The notes: a model not told the origin generated them from the sequence alone. Counted from the stretch's first letter, positions 11,314-19,752 are shown. The stretch: DNA of 51,614 nucleotides from JBFIHF01 sp964411125 (GCA_964411125.1 CAYPJU010000042.1:1-51614), one strand, 5' to 3'. Made by a program: numbers and translations.

Positions 11314-11586
11314 TTACTCGGCGATGCACTCCGAGAAGTCGTTCGACGTGGTGACGTCGTCGAGCCATTCGCAGTAAGCGTCGGCGTTCTCGATGACGCA
11401 GGTCGAGAAGGCTTCGGCGTCGCCGGAGCACTCCACTTCCTCGTCGTCGTCGTCCGGATCTTCCGTGTCGACTTCGAGGCCACACTTGTCCTCGGTAACT
11501 TCGGCGGCTTTCTCACACGTGTCTTTGCACGCGGAGCCCATCGCGACGACGAAAACGAGCATGATGACATAAATGAGTTTCTGCAT
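11314..11586 (-). CDS. Small seven-cysteine lipoprotein (paralogue B)
   Basis: 90-residue lipoprotein starting at ATG 11586 (MQKLIYVIML). The longer frame adds a non-signal N-terminus. The signal peptide ends MGSAC. Cysteine spacing C-x3-C-x10-C-x17-C-x9-C-x8-C-x14-C matches paralogue A at 9492-9764 except for one loop, which here is Asp/Glu-rich (DTEDPDDDDEEVE). Shared words are ACKD-x-CEK, then a CE-aromatic-LDD stretch. A monocistronic unit with its own terminator. GAAGGTC-type purines lie upstream of the ATG. Probably an envelope lipoprotein with three disulfides; function unknown. Confidence 0.85.
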   Translation of the reverse strand: MQKLIYVIMLVFVVAMGSACKDTCEKAAEVTEDKCGLEVDTEDPDDDDEEVECSGDAEAFSTCVIENADAYCEWLDDVTTSNDFSECIAE

Positions 11587-11652
11587 CTGACCTTCTCCAC
11601 TCTCGGTATGGTGTTCGTTGCTACCAATTCTCACGCACCCTATCTGGTGCGC

Positions 11653-11681
11653 AAAAAAACGGGGTCACTTTCTTGTCCCCG
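11653..11681 (-). terminator. Probable intrinsic terminator downstream of the TPR operon
   Basis: On the minus strand CGGGG (11681-11677) pairs with CCCCG (11664-11660) around a 12-base loop and is followed by seven T. It lies about 215 bases past the end of the 94-residue gene, just upstream of lipoprotein B. Stem is short, so efficiency is uncertain. Confidence 0.6.
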
Positions 11682-11894
11682 CCTTTCAAAATCTTGGGCA
11701 GCGGGATTGACTGCCCTGTATTCGCACGACTCAAACGCATTCGCAACAAAAAACCAGCTTTCTGTGCATCCGCGCACAGTTCGGAGTGTTCTTACTCCAA
11801 TTTCAGGAGGTTGCGCGCCAAGTGGTCGCACCCCGATCGAGTCGTGAACCCGATGGCGGGTTTCATGCAGACCTCTGTCGAGAGGAAACTAAGG
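11682..11894. other. Hairpin-bearing non-coding spacer downstream of the TPR operon
   Basis: Two small perfect hairpins: CTGTGC/GCACAG (11762-11779) and GGAGT/ACTCC (11783-11798). On the minus strand these are followed by a six-T run at 11748-11753. I see no gene. It may be a long 3' untranslated region of the TPR operon that ends at the U-tract hairpin at 11653, or a 3'-derived RNA. Confidence 0.35.
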
Positions 11895-12179
11895 TCAGGA
11901 GAGTTCCCAACCCTCGAAGAACTCTCCGACTCTAATCATGAGGGAACGGGGGCCCGCGTCGTCCTCCCAGGGACCGACGGTTGCCGTCGCTTCCTGGCCG
12001 CCGGACGACTCGACCTCGATGTTGCGTCCGTCGACGAAGACGATGACGTCGTCGACGTCGTCGAGCCGATGAACCGAGCCGTCGGAACGAAAGTCGATGC
12101 GCGCCACCCCGTCGAGCACGAGAAACGTGATCTCGAGTCCGTCGAAGTTGTGCAGCACCTTTTTCGAGTTCTTCCCCAT
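11895..12179 (-). CDS. Small acidic beta-rich hypothetical protein
   Basis: 94 residues, unrecognised. Alternating hydrophobic and polar residues suggest a small beta fold (LEITFLVLDGVARIDFRS, then VIVFVDGRNIEVES). The end is FEGWELS. No signal peptide. Its ATG lies one base after the TGA of the upstream TPR gene, so the two are almost certainly co-translated. It may be an accessory subunit of the TPR protein; that is inference from position only. Confidence 0.7.
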   Translation of the reverse strand: MGKNSKKVLHNFDGLEITFLVLDGVARIDFRSDGSVHRLDDVDDVIVFVDGRNIEVESSGGQEATATVGPWEDDAGPRSLMIRVGEFFEGWELS

Positions 12180-12180
12180 C

Positions 12181-13434
12181 TCAGGCAGGCTGTCGGGGCG
12201 GCTGTTGCGCGAGACTCACGACGAGCTGGCGCGACCCGCCGACCATCCCGGGGGCTTCCGGGAGTTCGATCTGGATCTGACCGACCCCGGGATGCTCTTT
12301 GGCGAGCTGAGGAATCTGGTCGATGATCTGGCGCAGGACGTTTTCGTAGCCGTCCGGCGCTTTCGACGCTTCGCCGAAGAGCTCGTCGAGCAGAGCACGA
12401 ACGTCGATCGGCTTGTTCGGGTTGATGGGAATGTTGCCCACCGGGTTGAGCGGTCCGTAGACGTATCCCGGAAGACGCGCCACCCCCTCTGCTTCGGCGC
12501 GCAGCTCGGCGGCTTTCTCCGGTTTTCCCAGAATGTCGTATGCCGCCGCGCGAAGTGCGTAGAGGTCGGGGAGGTCGCGCTGCGATTTCACCATCGCTTC
12601 GGCCTTGTTCAGAAGCTCGATCGCCTTGCCACCATCGAGGCCCCGCGAAATGTGGCACGCCGCCACCTGGAGGTATCCCCATGGCTGGTCCGGGAGAAAC
12701 TCGATGACCCGCTCGGCGTCCTCCTGGGCCGCATCGACGCTGCCGAGCGACAGCGAGAGCTGGCTGCGAAGGAGCGTCGCAGGACCGAGCTGGTCGGGAT
12801 CCGCCTCGCCCTCGTCCACCATTGGCTCCAGGAGCTCGAGAGCTGCGGAGGTGTGTCGCTGAATCGCGTGCAGACGCGCCAGGTTCAGGCGCGACTCGTG
12901 ATCGTCGGGGTCCATCTTCACAGCGTGGTCGAGGTCCCCCTCGGCGAGCTCCGAATTGCCCCACCGCAGGTTGATCGCGGCGCGAATCGCAAACGGCTGG
13001 CCGATCTGGTCGTCCATCTCGATCACGCGATCGAGGTCGAGGAGCGCGGCGTTGTAGAAACCCAGGTGCTCGTGGACCATCGCCCGGCCGATCAGCGACG
13101 TGAGGAGCTCGGGGTCCGCCTTCACCGCTTCGTTGAACGCCATCCGCGCCTCGTTCATCGAGTCGAGATAATAGTGCGCGTAGCCTTCCAGAGAGCGGAG
13201 CCGGGCGAGCTGCTCGCCGTTCTCCATCTGTTCGACGTTTTGCGCGGCGACATCGACCACGTCCCCGTAGTCTTCCCGTTCCAGCGCAATCTCGGCCTTC
13301 AGGACGAGCAGCTCGGGATCTTCCCCGAGCGACGCCATCGCCTGCGCCAGCTTCTCGTCCGCCGCGTCGAGATCCCCGGCGTCGATGTCTTCGTAAATTG
13401 CGTCGACTTGGTCTTCGAGAGTAGCCTCGGTCAT
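12181..13434 (-). CDS. Cytoplasmic tetratricopeptide-repeat protein
   Basis: 417-residue protein built mainly of TPR helices from residue 10 to about 310. Typical units include FNEAVKADPELLTSLIGRAM, DLDHAVKMDPDDHESRLNLA and AIELLNKAEAMVKSQRDLPD. The C-terminal 100 residues differ, with a Pro/Asn linker (NPVGNIPINPNKPIDVRALL) and a beta-like end containing VGQIQIELPEAPG. No signal peptide or membrane helix. GAGGA precedes the ATG. Scaffold for protein interactions is the usual TPR role; the partner is unknown. First gene of a two-gene operon with the 94-residue protein, divergent from oligopeptidase B. Confidence 0.85.
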   Translation of the reverse strand: MTEATLEDQVDAIYEDIDAGDLDAADEKLAQAMASLGEDPELLVLKAEIALEREDYGDVVDVAAQNVEQMENGEQLARLRSLEGYAHYYLDSMNEARMAFNEAVKADPELLTSLIGRAMVHEHLGFYNAALLDLDRVIEMDDQIGQPFAIRAAINLRWGNSELAEGDLDHAVKMDPDDHESRLNLARLHAIQRHTSAALELLEPMVDEGEADPDQLGPATLLRSQLSLSLGSVDAAQEDAERVIEFLPDQPWGYLQVAACHISRGLDGGKAIELLNKAEAMVKSQRDLPDLYALRAAAYDILGKPEKAAELRAEAEGVARLPGYVYGPLNPVGNIPINPNKPIDVRALLDELFGEASKAPDGYENVLRQIIDQIPQLAKEHPGVGQIQIELPEAPGMVGGSRQLVVSLAQQPPRQPA

Positions 13435-13527
13435 CGTTCGCGATCCTCGCTCAGAGCGGCGGCGAATCTTTCACAGGGCGCGCCGGTCCGTCAAGGTTCG
13501 TGCGCCTTTCCCAAACCCCGCGATCTC

Positions 13528-15690
13528 ATGCGCCACATCGTCCTGTCTCTCCTGCTCCTTTCCATCGGCCTCGCCGGCTGCAGCCGGACGAAGACCCCCG
13601 ACCCCACGCCGACTTGTGCGGTGCCGACGCCCCCGGACGTCGCGCCGAAGGTGCATCGCGCCGAGGTGCACGGCGTCGAGCTGCTCGACCCCTACCGCTG
13701 GCTGCGCGAACGCGAAAACCCCGACGTCCTCGCCTACCTCGAGGCCGAGAACCAGTACGCCGCGGCGATGACGTCGCACACGACCGCGCTGCAGGAAGAG
13801 CTCTACGAGGAGATGCTGTCGCACGTGAAGGAGACCGACGAGTCCACCCCCTATCGCGACGGCGACTACTGGTACTCCTCGCGCACCGAGGAGGGGAAGT
13901 CCTACGACATTCACGTGCGGCGGAAGGACGAGCCGGGCGCGCCCGAGGAGCTTCTCGTCGACGAGAACGAGCTCGCCGAGGGGAAGTCCTACTTTGCGCT
14001 CGGGGTCCTGTCGGTGAGCCCGAACGGCCGGTACCTCGCGTACTCGACCGACTATCTCGGGAACGAGCGCTACGACCTCTACGTCCGCGACCTGCAGAGC
14101 GGAGAGATCGTTTCGGGCCCGATCCCGACCACCTACTACGGACTCGCGTGGGCGAGCGACAATTCGACCCTCTTCTACACCCGGGTGGACGACGCGAATC
14201 GACCGTACCGTCTCTACCGCCACGCCGTCGGAACCCCGCCGGACGCCGACGTGCTCGTGTACGAGGAGGAGGACGAACGCTTCTTCCTGGAGGTCGACAG
14301 GTCACGCAGCGATGCCGTGCTGTGGCTGGGGCTCTCGAGCGCAGTCACGACCGAGTGGCACTATCTCGACGCAGCCGACCCGACCGGTGAGTTCGAGGTG
14401 GTCAAACCGCGGAAGCAGGACGTGGAGTACTACCCCGCTCACCATCCGGGAGCGGATGGGACCCCCGGAAAGTTCTATGTCCTCACCAACGAGGGAGCCG
14501 TGAACTTCCGCGTCTACGAGGCAGAGGTCGGTGCGGCCCCCGATACGTGGCGGGAGGTCGTCCCCACCTCGGCGGACGCGTCGATCACCAGGGTCGAGGC
14601 GTTCGCCGACCACCTGGTCCTGATGGAGCGCCGCCGCGGCCTTCCGGCGGCGAGGGTGATCGCGCTCGACTCGATGCAGACCCACGCGATCGAGTTCCCG
14701 GAGCCGACGTACGGCGCCTGGCCGCGCGACAACGCGGAGTTCGACACGCCGAAGTTCCGGATGCACTACACCTCGCTCACCACGCCGGTCACGACGGTGG
14801 ACTACGACATGGTGACGCGCGAGTTCGCGCGCGTGAAGGAGCGGGAAGTCCCGAACTTCGATCGGACCGACTACGAGACGACCCGGCTCGAGGCGACCGC
14901 GCCGGACGGCACGAAGGTGCCGATCTCGCTCGTCTGGCGACGCGACACGAAACAGCGACCGGGGCCCGTGCTCCTCGCGGGCTACGGGTCGTACGGCTCG
15001 AGCTACGACCCCTACTTCTCCGCGTCGCGGCTGGCACTCCTCGACCGCGGCGTCACGTTCGCCATCGCCCACGTTCGCGGCGGCGGAGAGCTCGGTCGCA
15101 CCTGGTACGAGGACGGCAAGTACCTGAACAAGAAGAACACGTTCACCGACTTCATCGCCGTCGCCGAGCACCTCGTCGCAGAGGGTTGGACCACCCCGGA
15201 AAAACTCGCGATCACCGGTCGCAGCGCCGGTGGATTGTTGATGGGGGCGGTCACGAACATGCGGCCCGACCTCTTCGAAGCGGTCGTCGCGGGGGTGCCG
15301 TTCGTCGACGTGACCAACACGATGCTCGACCCGACGATTCCGCTCACCGTCATCGAATGGGAGGAGTGGGGGAATCCCCAGGACCGCGAGTACTTCGAGT
15401 ACATCCGGTCGTACTCCCCCTACGACAACGTCTCGCCGACCGCGAAGTACCCGAACATGCTCGTCACCGCCGGGCTAAATGACCCCCGCGTCGCATACTG
15501 GGAGCCGGCGAAGTGGACCGCGAAGCTGCGCGACAACGACGTCAGCGACTCCACCATCCTGCTCAAGACGAACATGGGGGCAGGCCACGGCGGCGCCTCG
15601 GGACGCTACGACTACCTCCGCGAGCTGGCGTTCGAACACGCGTTCGTGCTCGACCACCTGGGCGTCGTGTCGTTGACTCGATGTCGCTGA
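13528..15690 (+). CDS. ptrB: Oligopeptidase B (prolyl oligopeptidase family S9), predicted lipoprotein
   Basis: Serine peptidase that cuts after basic residues in short peptides. The 720 residues comprise a beta-propeller gate (about 80-440) and an alpha/beta-hydrolase domain. The catalytic triad is visible: Ser566 in GRSAGGLL, Asp652 in GLNDPRV and His687 in GAGHGG. The HVRGGGELGRTWYEDGK segment is typical of the family. The start is set at ATG 13528, which opens a lipoprotein signal MRHIVLSLLLLSIGLAGCS with lipobox LAGC. The upstream open frame is a shadow of the divergent TPR gene. E. coli PtrB is cytosolic, so lipid anchoring is a departure that suggests a periplasmic peptide-scavenging role. 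Confidence 0.93.
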   Translation: MRHIVLSLLLLSIGLAGCSRTKTPDPTPTCAVPTPPDVAPKVHRAEVHGVELLDPYRWLRERENPDVLAYLEAENQYAAAMTSHTTALQEELYEEMLSHVKETDESTPYRDGDYWYSSRTEEGKSYDIHVRRKDEPGAPEELLVDENELAEGKSYFALGVLSVSPNGRYLAYSTDYLGNERYDLYVRDLQSGEIVSGPIPTTYYGLAWASDNSTLFYTRVDDANRPYRLYRHAVGTPPDADVLVYEEEDERFFLEVDRSRSDAVLWLGLSSAVTTEWHYLDAADPTGEFEVVKPRKQDVEYYPAHHPGADGTPGKFYVLTNEGAVNFRVYEAEVGAAPDTWREVVPTSADASITRVEAFADHLVLMERRRGLPAARVIALDSMQTHAIEFPEPTYGAWPRDNAEFDTPKFRMHYTSLTTPVTTVDYDMVTREFARVKEREVPNFDRTDYETTRLEATAPDGTKVPISLVWRRDTKQRPGPVLLAGYGSYGSSYDPYFSASRLALLDRGVTFAIAHVRGGGELGRTWYEDGKYLNKKNTFTDFIAVAEHLVAEGWTTPEKLAITGRSAGGLLMGAVTNMRPDLFEAVVAGVPFVDVTNTMLDPTIPLTVIEWEEWGNPQDREYFEYIRSYSPYDNVSPTAKYPNMLVTAGLNDPRVAYWEPAKWTAKLRDNDVSDSTILLKTNMGAGHGGASGRYDYLRELAFEHAFVLDHLGVVSLTRCR

Positions 15691-15748
15691 CCCCGCTCCG
15701 GCGAGCGGATGCCACAAGCAGGAGCGGCTGGCCGGTGAGAGAGGAAGT

Positions 15749-16855
15749 TCAGTCGCAGGCCGCGCGGCGGAACATCTCGTAGTAGAGGCGCGTGGCATCG
15801 ACCACCTCGCTGATCTTCACGCACTCGTCGGGCCGGTGAGCGACCTCGAGAGCGCCGGGGCCGATGACGACCGTGTTCATGCCGGCCGAGTGGAACAGCG
15901 CTCCGTCCGAGTGACTTCGGAACGGGCCTTCCTCCGTCGGGAGGTCGATCGCTGCGAGGGAGGCGATCAGGTCCTCGCCGTTCGTCGCGACGAATCCGGG
16001 GCTCTCGAAGAGGAGCTCCGTCTCGAAGCTGCAACGCTGATGCTCGGCCTGCGCCGTCTGCCGCGCGCGTTCGAGTGGACCTGCCGCGTCCTCGAAGCTC
16101 AACCCCGGGGCGAGGTGAATGTCGAACGTCGCCTCGCACTTTTCGGGCACGGCGAACAGCGGCGAGCCGCCGTCGATGTGGCGGGGGGTCACCGAACATC
16201 TTGCAGCCCACTCTTCCTGGCCGATCTCCTGCAGGAATTCCATCATCCACGAGAAGAGCCCGTGGATCGCGTTGTGCCCGACCTCGGGAACCGCGGAATG
16301 AGCGCGCTCACCGAAGGCACGCAGCACGACCTCGAAGTAACCGTAGTGCGAGGTGCACGGCTTGAGGCTCGTCGGCTCGCCGATCACGACGTTCGGAGCG
16401 GAGAACTCTTCGATCAGACGCTCGGACCCGTCCCCGTACTCCTCCTCGCCGACGACGAGCGCGACGTAGACCCCCCGCTCGAACGAATCGTGGTTGTCGC
16501 GCAGCAGTCGAATCGCCTCGACCGCAGCGACGCAAGCGCCCTTCATGTCCGCCGACCCGAGCCCGGTGAGCACGTCACCCTCGATCTCGACCTCGCGTTG
16601 ATCTTCGTCGTAGAGCGCCACGGTGTCGACGTGCCCCACCCACATCAGCTCGGCCGGCTCGGGGCCGACACGCACGATGAGGTTGTAACGGTCCTCGTCG
16701 TCGGGCAGGTACTGTCGAAAGTAGGGAAGACGTGCCTCGTCCAACATCTCCTCGAAGAGCTCGAGCGCCGGGCCCTCCGCGAAGGTGGGACTGTAAGCAT
16801 CCACGACTCGCTCGAGCCAACTCGTCACGCGTTTTCGGTCGACTTCGATCGTCAT
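15749..16855 (-). CDS. M20-family amidohydrolase (ArgE/DapE/LysK-like)
   Basis: Zinc-dependent deacylase or peptidase of 368 residues. Metal-site motifs visible: WVGHVDTV (His and Asp), GLGSADMKG (bridging Asp), a Glu-rich VVGEEEYGDGS (catalytic Glu), IGEPTS, and a late His in EVAHRPDECV. A dimerisation lid domain lies in between. Size and motifs fit acetylornithine deacetylase or LysW-type lysine/ornithine hydrolase. The substrate cannot be set from sequence; no arginine or LysW genes are in the window. ATG 16855 overlaps the stop of the GNAT gene by four bases (ATGA). The longer frame upstream is a shadow of that gene. Confidence 0.9.
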   Translation of the reverse strand: MTIEVDRKRVTSWLERVVDAYSPTFAEGPALELFEEMLDEARLPYFRQYLPDDEDRYNLIVRVGPEPAELMWVGHVDTVALYDEDQREVEIEGDVLTGLGSADMKGACVAAVEAIRLLRDNHDSFERGVYVALVVGEEEYGDGSERLIEEFSAPNVVIGEPTSLKPCTSHYGYFEVVLRAFGERAHSAVPEVGHNAIHGLFSWMMEFLQEIGQEEWAARCSVTPRHIDGGSPLFAVPEKCEATFDIHLAPGLSFEDAAGPLERARQTAQAEHQRCSFETELLFESPGFVATNGEDLIASLAAIDLPTEEGPFRSHSDGALFHSAGMNTVVIGPGALEVAHRPDECVKISEVVDATRLYYEMFRRAACD

Positions 16856-17409
16856 GGTTTGGCTCGTTTGGGTTTCGTTTCTTCCTTTCGTCGCCCCTCT
16901 TCCCGCTCTCGTTCCTGCTCTCGATGTTTCTCGTACGCGGCGGACCCGGTCAGGTTCTTCGACATGTAGACATGGTCCTGCAGGTTGCCGAATCCGTTTC
17001 GCTGGAAGAACCGGATCGCGCCCAGGTTCTCCGCATCGGTGTCGACCAGCAGCATTCGCGCCCCTTCCCGGATGAAGCTGTCGGTCAACTTCTTCAGCAA
17101 GCGCTCTCCGATTCCGTGCCCCCGAAACTCGGGGTCGACCCCGAACCACATCACGTAGCCGTACATCCAGGCGCTGCGGCGCTTGTCGATCATCGTCCCG
17201 AGCGCGAACCCGACGACGCGGTCGTCGAGGTCCGCCACGAGGCTCGTGTCGGGGTCGGACACGTAGTTGTTGATGACTTCGTGCTCGTCCCAGGTCCGAT
17301 AGAGGTTGGTCCAGCGGTCGGCCGTGAAGAGCCGCTCCCCCAGTGCGTACACAGGGGCGAGGTCCTCGATCGACATGGGGCGAATTTCGACGTGCGGGCG
17401 GTTGGACAT
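16852..17409 (-). CDS. GNAT-family N-acetyltransferase
   Basis: 185 residues. The acetyl-CoA-binding motif lies in VDPEFRGHGIGERLLKKL (Q/RxxGxG/A type), preceded by beta4 with MYGYVMWFGV and followed by DTDAENLGAIRFFQRNGF, which is the normal GNAT order. The last 30 residues are an unusual highly charged Lys/Arg/Glu tail. The gene is translationally coupled to the M20 hydrolase, so acetyl transfer and deacylation may act on related amines; this is an inference. There is no Shine-Dalgarno. A TATATA box ends 11 bases before the ATG, suggesting a near-leaderless transcript. Confidence 0.9.
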   Translation of the reverse strand: MSNRPHVEIRPMSIEDLAPVYALGERLFTADRWTNLYRTWDEHEVINNYVSDPDTSLVADLDDRVVGFALGTMIDKRRSAWMYGYVMWFGVDPEFRGHGIGERLLKKLTDSFIREGARMLLVDTDAENLGAIRFFQRNGFGNLQDHVYMSKNLTGSAAYEKHREQEREREEGRRKEETKPKRAKP

Positions 17410-17419
17410 ACGTGCCGGG

Positions 17420-17426
17420 ATATATA
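17420..17426 (-). promoter_or_regulatory. Candidate -10 box of the GNAT/M20 operon
   Basis: TATATAT on the minus strand, ten bases before the ATG at 17409, in otherwise GC-rich DNA. No good -35 element is visible. The short distance would leave a 5' leader of only a few bases. Confidence 0.45.
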
Positions 17427-17749
17427 CACGGCATCAGGGCCGTCGAGAAGGCGTCTCGTCCAGACGATCATCACCGACCCCACCGAGCACCCCCTCCATC
17501 CCGCCCTTCGCCCGTTGGCGACGTGGGGGCGACCCCCGTCACGGGGTAGTCCCCGTATCACTCGGGGCGATTGGCCCATTGGGTTGCGATGGCCGTGGCT
17601 CCATCGGCCGCGGAATTCAATATCTTCCGTGGTGTTGGGCGGTGGGGCATCTCGCAGGCGCTCGGATTTGGGGGAGTCGGTCACCGCGGGCGCAGGGATG
17701 CCTTGCGGGGCCCTGGCCTGGTCCGCGAGGAGTTCCGAATTGCACGGCG
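17427..17749. other. Non-coding spacer with two tandem hairpins
   Basis: Between the 406-residue gene and the GNAT gene. Two adjacent hairpins occur: GGGGG/CCCCC (17525-17537, three-base loop) and a perfect ACGGGG/CCCCGT (17541-17556, four-base loop). No T-run follows on the minus strand, so intrinsic termination is not clear. I see no gene or RNA signature in the rest. Confidence 0.4.
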
Positions 17750-18970
17750 CTAAGGCCCGTCGCGGATTACCGCTTTGGAGTGGAGTCGTTGTCGGACAGT
17801 CCCGTAGGGGAACGAAACGGCGAAATCTCGGCCATTTCGCCACGCATTGAGGTCATTGCGATGGTTCCGTACGAACGTCCTGGCTGTCTCGAGCATCCTC
17901 GCGACCCATCTGGCCGGCCCGATGAACTTCAGCGATCGCCGCCCGTCACTTTCGGCCTTCGTGGGGCGTTCGGAAGGGCGTGTTCGGGGGGCCGCGGGGG
18001 TAACTACCCCGTCCATCAGTTGGGCTGTCCTCTCCTGGCCGCGGAACGACCAGGGATCGATGTTTCGGAGCCGGTCTTTGCCGAGGACGGAGGGGCCATT
18101 CTTCCGTCGGGCGAATCGGAGGCGTCTCTCTCCAGCCTGGGTGAGTCCTTCGTAGTGCTCTTTCGCTTCCCGGAGCTTGGCGGCGGAGATGAAGGGCGCC
18201 CAGAACATCGGGTCGTCGTCCGCTGCCTCCGGGTACTGACGCCGCAGGTCGATGACGGTGGCGACAGCCCGGTCGAGGTACCTCGCCTGGGCGGGGGTCA
18301 GAGCACCCCGTTCGCGGCAGTGTGCGAGGAGTTCGGGCGAACTTTCGTGATCCTCGACGGCGAGCACCCGGTCCAGCCAATCGATCGTCGGGAGACAGAG
18401 GAGGACGGCGTTCTCGCGGTATCCCTTCGGAGCCTGGGGTGGACGCTCGATGAGCTCCGCGGTTCCCCAGTGCCGGTGGTCGCGGCATAGCCCACCGTAG
18501 TCGGCACGGTTGTCGGCGAATTGGGCGGTGACGGGGCCCAGGATCTCGGCGAGCACCCGCGCCTCGAGGTGCGGCGACGGCGTACGGGCATCTCGAAGCG
18601 TCGGGCTCTCGCCGTCCGAGACGACCGGATCGATGACTTCGTCCGGCTTCCAGATCACGTTGCCGACGTTGTCCAGGTGCGGGTTGTAGAGCGCGCTGAA
18701 ACGCATGTGCAGGCGGTGGTGGAACACCGACCGATTGCCGTTGGGACACGTTGCGATTCCGCGGCGCATCGACGGAAACCAGGTCTCGACGTGGAGGACC
18801 TGTCGGGCCTCCTCGCATGCTGCGGCGAGGGCGTACTCCGCGATTCGGAGCGCCATCGGCGTTGGCGTCAGGAAGTTGTAGTCGTAGTGGGTGTTTCGCT
18901 CGCTGACGTACGTCTCGCCCGGGAAATGGCATTCCGGTTCCGTCGTGGAGGGCATCGTGGGGTCGTGCAT
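17750..18970 (-). CDS. Unrecognised 406-residue protein
   Basis: I do not recognise this family. The ATG at 18970 follows a good Shine-Dalgarno (GAGGTGAG). No signal peptide or membrane helix. The N-terminal half is rich in His, Tyr, Asn and aromatic residues (HYDYNFLTPTPMALRIAEYA; ATCPNGNRSVFHHRLHMRFS; YNPHLDNVGN), with possible metal or nucleic-acid ligands including CRDHRHWG. The middle is helical (LLAHCRERGALTPAQARYL). The C-terminal 150 residues are basic (RRLRFARRKNG; RMLETARTFVRNHRNDL), which could bind nucleic acid. It stands alone between non-coding spacers, with a 17-base palindrome upstream. Its composition, richer in His and Arg than its neighbours, could reflect transfer. Confidence 0.7.
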   Translation of the reverse strand: MHDPTMPSTTEPECHFPGETYVSERNTHYDYNFLTPTPMALRIAEYALAAACEEARQVLHVETWFPSMRRGIATCPNGNRSVFHHRLHMRFSALYNPHLDNVGNVIWKPDEVIDPVVSDGESPTLRDARTPSPHLEARVLAEILGPVTAQFADNRADYGGLCRDHRHWGTAELIERPPQAPKGYRENAVLLCLPTIDWLDRVLAVEDHESSPELLAHCRERGALTPAQARYLDRAVATVIDLRRQYPEAADDDPMFWAPFISAAKLREAKEHYEGLTQAGERRLRFARRKNGPSVLGKDRLRNIDPWSFRGQERTAQLMDGVVTPAAPRTRPSERPTKAESDGRRSLKFIGPARWVARMLETARTFVRNHRNDLNAWRNGRDFAVSFPYGTVRQRLHSKAVIRDGP

Positions 18971-19016
18971 CGCTCACCTCTCGGTTTCGATGACGGTTCA
19001 TTCCGTCCCCACGTTT

Positions 19017-19033
19017 TCGGCCGCGGCGGCCGA
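19017..19033. promoter_or_regulatory. Seventeen-base palindrome upstream of the 406-residue gene
   Basis: TCGGCCGC, a single central G, then GCGGCCGA: a perfect inverted repeat about 47-63 bases upstream of the ATG at 18970. Position fits an operator for a dimeric regulator. GC-rich DNA produces such palindromes by chance, so confidence is low. Confidence 0.3.
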
Positions 19034-19158
19034 GCGTTGCGAAGTTTTTGACGGAGGGTGCGCTGAGGCGCTCTGCGAGCGGGCCTGCGGGGCCTCGCCA
19101 CGGTTCAGGGTCCGCGACGAGTGGAGAAGCCGCCAGACCGTGCGGTTTCCTCGGATGC

Positions 19159-19752
19159 TCAGGTCCGGCGTCGTCGGAAACGGACAGCGCCCAGTACGAG
19201 GGCGGCGAACACCCACGCGCCGGAATTCTCGGCGTCTGCCACCGTGGCGCAACTCTCTGGTTCGGGTTCCCCGCCCTGGTCGTCACACGGCTCGTCCCAG
19301 GCGGAGTTGGTCAGTTCGCCGCACGTGCCAGCTCGCCAGGCGGAGAGAAGTTCCGAACCTTCGAGCCGAGCGAGCTGCACGGCGTACCCGTCGTAGCAGA
19401 GGAAGTCGCCCTGGGCGTTCTCGAACGCCAGCTCGCGCGAGACGCCGTCGCTACACTCGAGCCACACGAGAGCCCTCGCGCCCTCCGATCGCCAGGAGTC
19501 GAAAGCAGGGTCTTCGAGCGCATCGACCTCCACGACGTCACCGACGGCGAAATCGCAGGTGGCGTCGGAGTCGAAGCGAGACTCGTCGAGCTCTAGAATC
19601 TCGGCCATCGAACCGTCCTCCGCGACTCTCACGAGCGCGTTGCCCTGGCAGTGACAATCGTAGGGGTTCAGGCACGCGGCGAACGCCGTGGATGAGGAGA
19701 GTGGTGCCAGGACCGCGATGAACGTCGCGATCGAGAGGAGTCTGGGTTGCAT
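19159..19752 (-). CDS. Secreted cysteine-containing protein with MYXO-CTERM-like tail
   Basis: 197 residues. Signal peptide 1-25 (ends STAFAA) is followed directly by CLNPYDCHCQG. The middle is an acidic beta-rich domain of about 120 residues (FAVGDVVEVDALEDPAF). The end has an acidic Pro/Glu linker, a single Cys (SCATVADAE), one hydrophobic helix GAWVFAALVLGAVRF, and RRRRT. Cys, helix, Arg-cluster is the architecture of MYXO-CTERM sorting tails, which are processed at the Cys and put on the cell surface in myxobacteria. Function of the domain is unknown. The GAWVF helix lacks the usual long Gly/Ser/Cys stretch, so this is a divergent match. Confidence 0.8.
   Translation of the reverse strand: MQPRLLSIATFIAVLAPLSSSTAFAACLNPYDCHCQGNALVRVAEDGSMAEILELDESRFDSDATCDFAVGDVVEVDALEDPAFDSWRSEGARALVWLECSDGVSRELAFENAQGDFLCYDGYAVQLARLEGSELLSAWRAGTCGELTNSAWDEPCDDQGGEPEPESCATVADAENSGAWVFAALVLGAVRFRRRRT

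Noticed and set aside
12097..13527. N-terminal extension of the oligopeptidase B frame
   Set aside because: It lies over the divergent TPR gene; the lipoprotein signal at 13528 is a better start.
15749..17434. 561-residue version of the M20 hydrolase
   Set aside because: Its first 190 residues overlay the GNAT gene in another frame; the ATGA overlap at 16852-16855 marks the true start.
17306..18490. 394-residue plus-strand frame opposite the 406-residue gene
   Set aside because: No start signal, Gly/Arg/Ser-rich shadow composition; the minus frame has a good Shine-Dalgarno and protein-like composition.
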